From assembly GCA_947496905.1 (NCBI GenBank), contig CANMEW010000015.1:1-18312 (forward strand): a DNA stretch of 18,312 bases. The letters run 5' to 3'. Made by a program: the position numbers and the translations under genes. Shown here piece after piece: positions 14,691 to 18,312 of this stretch. The stretch is from Rickettsiales bacterium (lineage in GTDB: Bacteria; Pseudomonadota; Alphaproteobacteria; Rickettsiales; UBA1997). The notes under the pieces are model-generated. The model was not told where the DNA came from, did no database searches, and worked only from the letters and a program-made list of their open reading frames with translations. Each line of letters begins with the position of its first letter. Position 1 is the first letter of the stretch.

Positions 14691-15974
14691 CGCAGTTTTT
14701 TGAAGATATTCTTGGGCGCGATTCCTGATCTCACCGGCGATTTCATCGTCAAATCCTTCGATGGAACTGATTTCAGAAATTTCGGCATGAGCTAAATCTT
14801 CAACAGTTGAGAACCCTTCAGAAGCAAGGAGATTAGCGATCATCTCTTCCACATCCAATGTTTCGATGAATAATTTTGACGATTGATTAAACTCAGCAGT
14901 TCTGCGAGCAGACTCTTGCTCATCAGTCATGACGTCTATTTTATAGCCAACTAGTTTCGAAACCAATTTTACATTTTGCCCACCGCGTCCAATAGCAAGA
15001 CTGAGTTGATCTTCAGCAACTACGATTTCGATCAGGCTATTTTCCTCATCAACCACAACTTTGCTAACTTTTGCTGGAGTAATTGCGCTCACCACCATTT
15101 CGGCAACATTCGGAGACCATTTGATGATGTCGATTTTTTCGCCACGAAGTTCTGCACTCACTGACTGAACGCGACTACCGCGAATACCGATGAATGATCC
15201 AACGATGTCGATATCGTCGCGACGAGAATAAATTGCGATTTTAGCACGAGAGCCTGGATCGCGCGCAACTGATTTAACCTCAATGCTGCCTTCATAAAGC
15301 TCCGGCACTTCTTGCTCGAAAAGTTTTACTAAGAATTGTGGATGGGTGCGCGAAAGGAATATTTGTGCGCCATGTGGCTCTTTGCGGACTTCTTCGATGT
15401 AACATCTCATGCGGTCGCCAACTCGGAAATTTTCTCTTGGGATGAGACCGCTTTCGTGAATCACGGCTTCGTAATGGTCGACTTCCATCACGATATTTTT
15501 TAAGCCAACTTTTTTCACCGAGGCACTGACGATGTCGCCAAGTCGGTCTTTGAAGAGGTTGTATTCTCTATTTTTTTCAGCCTCTTTAACCTTGCGCACG
15601 ATCTCGTTTCTAGCAACTTGTGCTACAACACGGTTTAGATCGATTGGCGGAAGTTCTTGCTCAACTAAGTCGCCAATTTCAGCGCTCTTATTTTCTTGCT
15701 TGGCATGCTTGAGCGTAAGATGGGTACGACTGTCGAAATCCTCAATGTCATCAGCGACGACTTGGAGTTTGTTAAATAATTTTATTTGACCGGTTTTCTT
15801 GTCGATTCGGCACTCAATATCCAAATGATGACCATATTTTTTTTTCGCTGCCAGACCAATACCTTCCTGCATCGCATCCACAACCTCTTGCAAGGAAATA
15901 CCTTTTTCATGAGCAATATTTTCAGCAACCAACAAGATCTCCTTGTTGCCCATGATAGTTAGATTACTAGCCAT
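14688..15974 (-). CDS. nusA: Transcription termination/antitermination factor NusA
   Basis: NusA binds RNA polymerase and nascent RNA to modulate pausing, termination and antitermination. The N-terminal RNAP-binding domain (about 8-130) begins with the family-typical GNKEILLVAENIAHEKGI. An S1 domain (about 140-210) includes IPRENFRVGDRM. KH1 and KH2 (about 235-350) include RDPGSRAKIAI, GIRGSRVQ and AIGRGGQNVKL. Only one C-terminal helix-hairpin-helix repeat follows (about 370-425: LLASEGFSTVEDLA, IEGFDDEIAGEIR). At 428 aa it is shorter than the 495-aa E. coli protein, which has two such repeats. The ATG at 15953 (MGNKEIL) is an alternative start. The stop is embedded in a terminator stem. rimP is not upstream; tRNA genes are. 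Confidence 0.97.
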   Translation of the reverse strand: MASNLTIMGNKEILLVAENIAHEKGISLQEVVDAMQEGIGLAAKKKYGHHLDIECRIDKKTGQIKLFNKLQVVADDIEDFDSRTHLTLKHAKQENKSAEIGDLVEQELPPIDLNRVVAQVARNEIVRKVKEAEKNREYNLFKDRLGDIVSASVKKVGLKNIVMEVDHYEAVIHESGLIPRENFRVGDRMRCYIEEVRKEPHGAQIFLSRTHPQFLVKLFEQEVPELYEGSIEVKSVARDPGSRAKIAIYSRRDDIDIVGSFIGIRGSRVQSVSAELRGEKIDIIKWSPNVAEMVVSAITPAKVSKVVVDEENSLIEIVVAEDQLSLAIGRGGQNVKLVSKLVGYKIDVMTDEQESARRTAEFNQSSKLFIETLDVEEMIANLLASEGFSTVEDLAHAEISEISSIEGFDDEIAGEIRNRAQEYLQKTA

Positions 15975-16048
15975 ACTTGAGTTAATTTAATTTATTGAGA
16001 AGAGTTTGCGAGGCCTACAGCGTTGAGGGCGGGAAGTGAAGAGCGCGG

Positions 16049-16076
16049 ACACTATTTACCGAAAGTTTGAAATCAA
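16049..16076 (-). promoter_or_regulatory. Weak candidate promoter upstream of nusA
   Basis: On the minus strand TTGATT (16071-16076), a 16-nt spacer and TAGTGT (16049-16054) precede a GC-rich stretch, about 75 nt before the nusA ATG. The -10 match is poor (3 of 6), so this is a low-confidence call. The 125-bp gap between tRNA-Gly and nusA shows no terminator, so read-through from the tRNA promoter is equally possible. Confidence 0.25.
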
Positions 16077-16099
16077 CATGTGATTCCGTTTGGTGATTT

Positions 16100-16173
16100 T
16101 GGAGCGGGTGAAGGGAATCGAACCCTCACGGCCAGCTTGGAAGGCTGGAACTCTACCGTTGAGCTACACCCGC
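16100..16173 (-). tRNA. tRNA-Gly (anticodon TCC)
   Basis: The minus strand folds as a full cloverleaf. The acceptor is GCGGGTG/CACCCGC, the D arm TAGCTCAACGGTAGAG, the anticodon stem CCAGC/GCTGG around loop CTTCCAA (anticodon TCC), and the T arm GAGGGTTCGATTCCCTT. The discriminator is T and the CCA end is encoded (16100-16102). It lies 4 nt after tRNA-Tyr on the same transcript. Confidence 0.97.
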
Positions 16174-16177
16174 GATT

Positions 16178-16263
16178 TGGTGGAGAAGGCAGGATTTGAA
16201 CCTGCGAACGCTTGCGCGGACAGATTTACAGTCTGTTGCCATTGACCACTCGGCCACTTCTCC
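16178..16263 (-). tRNA. tRNA-Tyr (anticodon GTA)
   Basis: The minus strand gives acceptor GGAGAAG/CTTCTCC, a D arm with GGCCGAGTGGTC, anticodon stem ACAGA/TCTGT around CTGTAAA (anticodon GTA), the long class II variable arm CCGCGCAAGCG, the T arm GCAGGTTCAAATCCTGC, discriminator A and encoded CCA (16178-16180). Tyr-Gly tRNA pairs are common in bacteria, often near tuf; here nusA follows. Confidence 0.97.
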
Positions 16264-16331
16264 GTGAAGATAACACAACAATGAAGATGCCGATTTGCAA
16301 ACGAATTGGGGCAAAATTTGGGAAGCGCGCC

Positions 16332-16360
16332 CTTCTAGGAAGGCATATTTTCAATGTCAA
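16332..16360 (-). promoter_or_regulatory. Sigma-70-type promoter of the tRNA-Tyr/tRNA-Gly unit
   Basis: On the minus strand a perfect -35 TTGACA (16355-16360) is followed by a 17-nt spacer and -10 TAGAAG (16332-16337, 4 of 6). The next bases are GGGCGCGC, a GC-rich discriminator typical of stringently controlled stable-RNA promoters. The expected start is near 16325, giving a leader of about 60 nt before tRNA-Tyr. The TGA stop of the ABC exporter gene lies inside the -35 box. Confidence 0.72.
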
Positions 16361-18150
16361 CTCGACCTAAAGCTAGACTCCACTTGCATCAACTCCGTTT
16401 CATACATTTTTTTGTAGAAAGCATCTCTCGCAATTAATTCCTGATGCGAGCCCATCTCGGCAATTTTTCCATCTTTGATAAAAATAATGCGATCAGCATT
16501 GATGATCGATGAGAGCTTGTGCGCCACGGTAATCATCGTTTTATTTTTAGCGAAATTTGAAATTGCATCATTGATCGATTGCTCATTTTGATTGTCGAGA
16601 GCTGACGTGGCTTCGTCCAAAAGTAAAATTGGTGAATCCTTAATAATTGCACGCGCGATGGCAATTCTTTGGCGCTCACCACCAGAAAGTTTGATTCCCT
16701 TTTCGCCTACAAAACTGTGAAGTTTTTGCGGCAGGTTATTGATGAAATGTAATGCGTGATTTTCGGAAATTATTTTCTCCACTCGCGCCTCGGTGATTGA
16801 CTGATCTACGTAAGCAATATTTTCAAAAATTGTGCCGGAAAAAATAAAACAATCCTGCGAGATGTAGGCGAAATTTTTTCGCAAATCAGCGAATGACAGA
16901 GCTTTCACATCAAAGCCATTCAAGGTGATCGCGCCGGAATCAACGTCGTAAAAACGCAGTAAAAGTTGTAGAGCAGTACTTTTTCCTGAGCCGCTTGATC
17001 CAGCAATGGCAAGCTTTTCACCGGGTCTTATTTCCAAATTGAAATTCTCAAGAATCGAAAAATCTTTGCGACTCGGGTAGGAAAAATTTACATTTTGGAA
17101 CTTAATGACGACTTCTTTCGCAGTTTCAAAAAATTGCGGATTGGCAATTTCTTTAACTGGGGACTCGATTTTTAAAAGTTCAAAAATTCTGCCAGCTGCT
17201 GCTGATGCGCTTTGCATCTGTCCCGCAATTTGACTCAATGAAACTAGAGAAGTGGCGGTGATGACCGAGTAAAAAATAAATGACGAAAGGTCGCCGGAAG
17301 AAATTTTTCCACTCAGAACATCATGCCCACCAACCAGCAGCACAATCGCAATTCCACCGAATGCAAAAGTAATCACGCAAGCAATCATCAGCGCTTTGAT
17401 GCGAATTTTTTCCAGAGAAATTTTTAGCGCATTGTCAACAAAGCCAAAAAAATTCCGCGCCTCTTTTTCCTCGCACAGATAAGACTGAATTGTCTTCACC
17501 CCGTTAATACTTTCCTCAATGTGAGAGCCAAGCGAAGCAAGCGCTGCTTGCGATTTATTCGACAGGCTTTTGATCGATCTCCCCATTAAAATAATTGGCG
17601 CAACAGCGATGGGAATGACCATGGCTGAGATCATACTTAACTTTGCGCTAGTGAGCAGCAAGAAGCAGATGCCGCCAACAAAAAGTAGTGAGTTGCGTAG
17701 AAAGAAGGAAATTGTGTTGCTGAAGGTGCTGTAAAGCACAACGGTGTCAACGGTGAGGCGGGAAATAACATCGCCGGTTTTAGTGAGTTCAAAAAACTCT
17801 GCCGAAACTCGGATGATGTGATCGTAAACTTTTTTTCTGAGATCAGCGATTACTTTTTCTGCCGTTTCATTAATGAGTGAAGAGCGGTAATAGCCAGAAA
17901 CCGCCATGATCAAAACTGCGATGATGAAGGTGAGTAAAACTAAATTTAGAAAAAATTGATTTTTTTGCGCGAAGCCAAAATCGATTAAATATTTGATCGC
18001 CTTACCAAAAAACAACACCATCAAAGCGGTAATAAAGAGCGCTAAAAACGCCAAAATTACGTCACGCTTGTAGGGTTTAAAAAAAGGCAGCATGGCGAGT
18101 AAGCCACTGATCTGCAGGCCTTTGCCGCAATTATCTTTTGAATCTGTCAT
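16357..18150 (-). CDS. ABC exporter, fused permease and ATPase (ABCB/MsbA-like)
   Basis: This half-transporter (597 aa) would work as a homodimer in the inner membrane, exporting lipids, peptides or drugs. Residues about 30-310 form the six-helix exporter domain, with hydrophobic segments near 31-50, 66-86, 145-166, 170-190 and 254-275. The ATPase domain carries Walker A GSSGSGKST (384-392), the Q loop in AYISQDCF, signature LSGGERQR (488-495), Walker B ILLLDEATSALD (508-519) and the switch His in VAHKLSS. The MQSASAAAGRIFELL linker is typical of the ABCB group. The substrate cannot be read from sequence. A lipid A flippase role is possible given the acyltransferase gene in the window, but this is only inference. 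The ATG at 18150 gives a normal N-terminus. Confidence 0.92.
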   Translation of the reverse strand: MTDSKDNCGKGLQISGLLAMLPFFKPYKRDVILAFLALFITALMVLFFGKAIKYLIDFGFAQKNQFFLNLVLLTFIIAVLIMAVSGYYRSSLINETAEKVIADLRKKVYDHIIRVSAEFFELTKTGDVISRLTVDTVVLYSTFSNTISFFLRNSLLFVGGICFLLLTSAKLSMISAMVIPIAVAPIILMGRSIKSLSNKSQAALASLGSHIEESINGVKTIQSYLCEEKEARNFFGFVDNALKISLEKIRIKALMIACVITFAFGGIAIVLLVGGHDVLSGKISSGDLSSFIFYSVITATSLVSLSQIAGQMQSASAAAGRIFELLKIESPVKEIANPQFFETAKEVVIKFQNVNFSYPSRKDFSILENFNLEIRPGEKLAIAGSSGSGKSTALQLLLRFYDVDSGAITLNGFDVKALSFADLRKNFAYISQDCFIFSGTIFENIAYVDQSITEARVEKIISENHALHFINNLPQKLHSFVGEKGIKLSGGERQRIAIARAIIKDSPILLLDEATSALDNQNEQSINDAISNFAKNKTMITVAHKLSSIINADRIIFIKDGKIAEMGSHQELIARDAFYKKMYETELMQVESSFRSS

Positions 18151-18240
18151 AAAATAATTTTGAGATCCAAATTTAAACTCCGTTTAACCCAGATCCGTCA
18201 TTAGAAATTTAGGAGAGTTTAGTTCTGGCTAGAAAATAGA

Positions 18241-18310
18241 GGGTGAAATGGAATTTTTTAGGCGTAAGCGTATCGAGATACGTGCGCAGTAAAAAGTTTC
18301 ATTTCAACCG
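18241..18310. repeat. Imperfect 70-bp palindrome at the right edge, related tip sequence
   Basis: The arms GGGTGAAATGGAA and TTTCATTTCAACC are inverted repeats. The inner arms AATTTTTTAGGCG and GCAGTAAAAAGTT continue the symmetry to a TATCGAGATA centre. The tip GCGTATCGAGATACGTGC resembles the tip GCGTACCTTGATGTACGTGC of the two left elements, but the outer arms differ. It may continue beyond the window. The 90 bp between it and the ABC gene (18151-18240) hold nothing I can assign. Confidence 0.6.
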
Positions 18311-18312
18311 TG

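Noticed and set aside
14594..14788. A 64-codon minus-strand ORF across the end of nusA and the spacer
   Set aside because: It is in another frame of nusA and runs through the terminator and GC-rich hairpins. The peptide shows no family features, so it is a shadow.
1..18312. CRISPR array, insertion sequence with transposase, phage or toxin-antitoxin genes
   Set aside because: No regularly spaced repeats, transposase, integrase, phage structural gene or small toxin-antitoxin pair is visible; the only repeats are the palindromic elements and the hexanucleotide run.

Overview
The window is about 18.3 kb of AT-rich, single-copy bacterial chromosome. Protein features point to a Gram-negative bacterium: an outer-membrane autotransporter, a lipid A acyltransferase, cytochrome b561 and SdhA. 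The low GC, the subtilase-type autotransporter barrel and an sdhA lying apart from sdhB suggest an alphaproteobacterium, possibly a Rickettsiales/Holosporales-like or other genome-reduced lineage. That placement is inference from recalled family resemblance, not from a search. Apart from nrdR at the left edge, every gene lies on the minus strand.

Layout, left to right. (1) Positions 1-133 hold part of a palindromic repeat that abuts nrdR (+). nrdR ends in a strong hairpin terminator, followed by about 260 bp of unassigned sequence and the terminator of the facing sdhA unit. (2) Positions 1048-6903 are a tightly packed minus-strand unit, transcribed in the order autotransporter, PEGA-domain lipoprotein, exported protein of unknown function, sdhA, with gaps of 1, 4 and about 10 nt. 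The autotransporter has a subtilisin-like passenger that has lost Asp, His, Ser and the oxyanion Asn. (3) Positions 6985-7138 are a second, complete copy of the palindromic repeat, whose end supplies the pheS stop codon. (4) Positions 7133-14521 run in transcription order infB, cytochrome b561, lpxL-type acyltransferase, a second PEGA lipoprotein paralogous to the first, an acyl-CoA synthetase and pheS. (5) nusA lies upstream of infB, separated by a terminator that overlaps the nusA stop and by a hairpin-rich leader. (6) tRNA-Tyr and tRNA-Gly precede nusA and are served by a good sigma-70-type promoter whose -35 box contains the stop codon of an upstream ABC exporter gene. (7) The right edge holds another palindrome with a tip sequence related to that of the left repeats.

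How the genes relate: nusA/infB with the tRNAs is a transcription/translation cluster. It resembles the E. coli metY-rimP-nusA-infB operon, but with a different tRNA pair and no rimP. Four envelope-related genes (lpxL, two PEGA lipoproteins, autotransporter) and an ABC exporter are mixed with housekeeping genes. sdhA and pheS both lie apart from their usual partners (sdhCDB, pheT), which suggests a rearranged genome. The parts most worth following up are the inactive-looking subtilase autotransporter operon, the palindromic repeat family and the nusA-infB leader.
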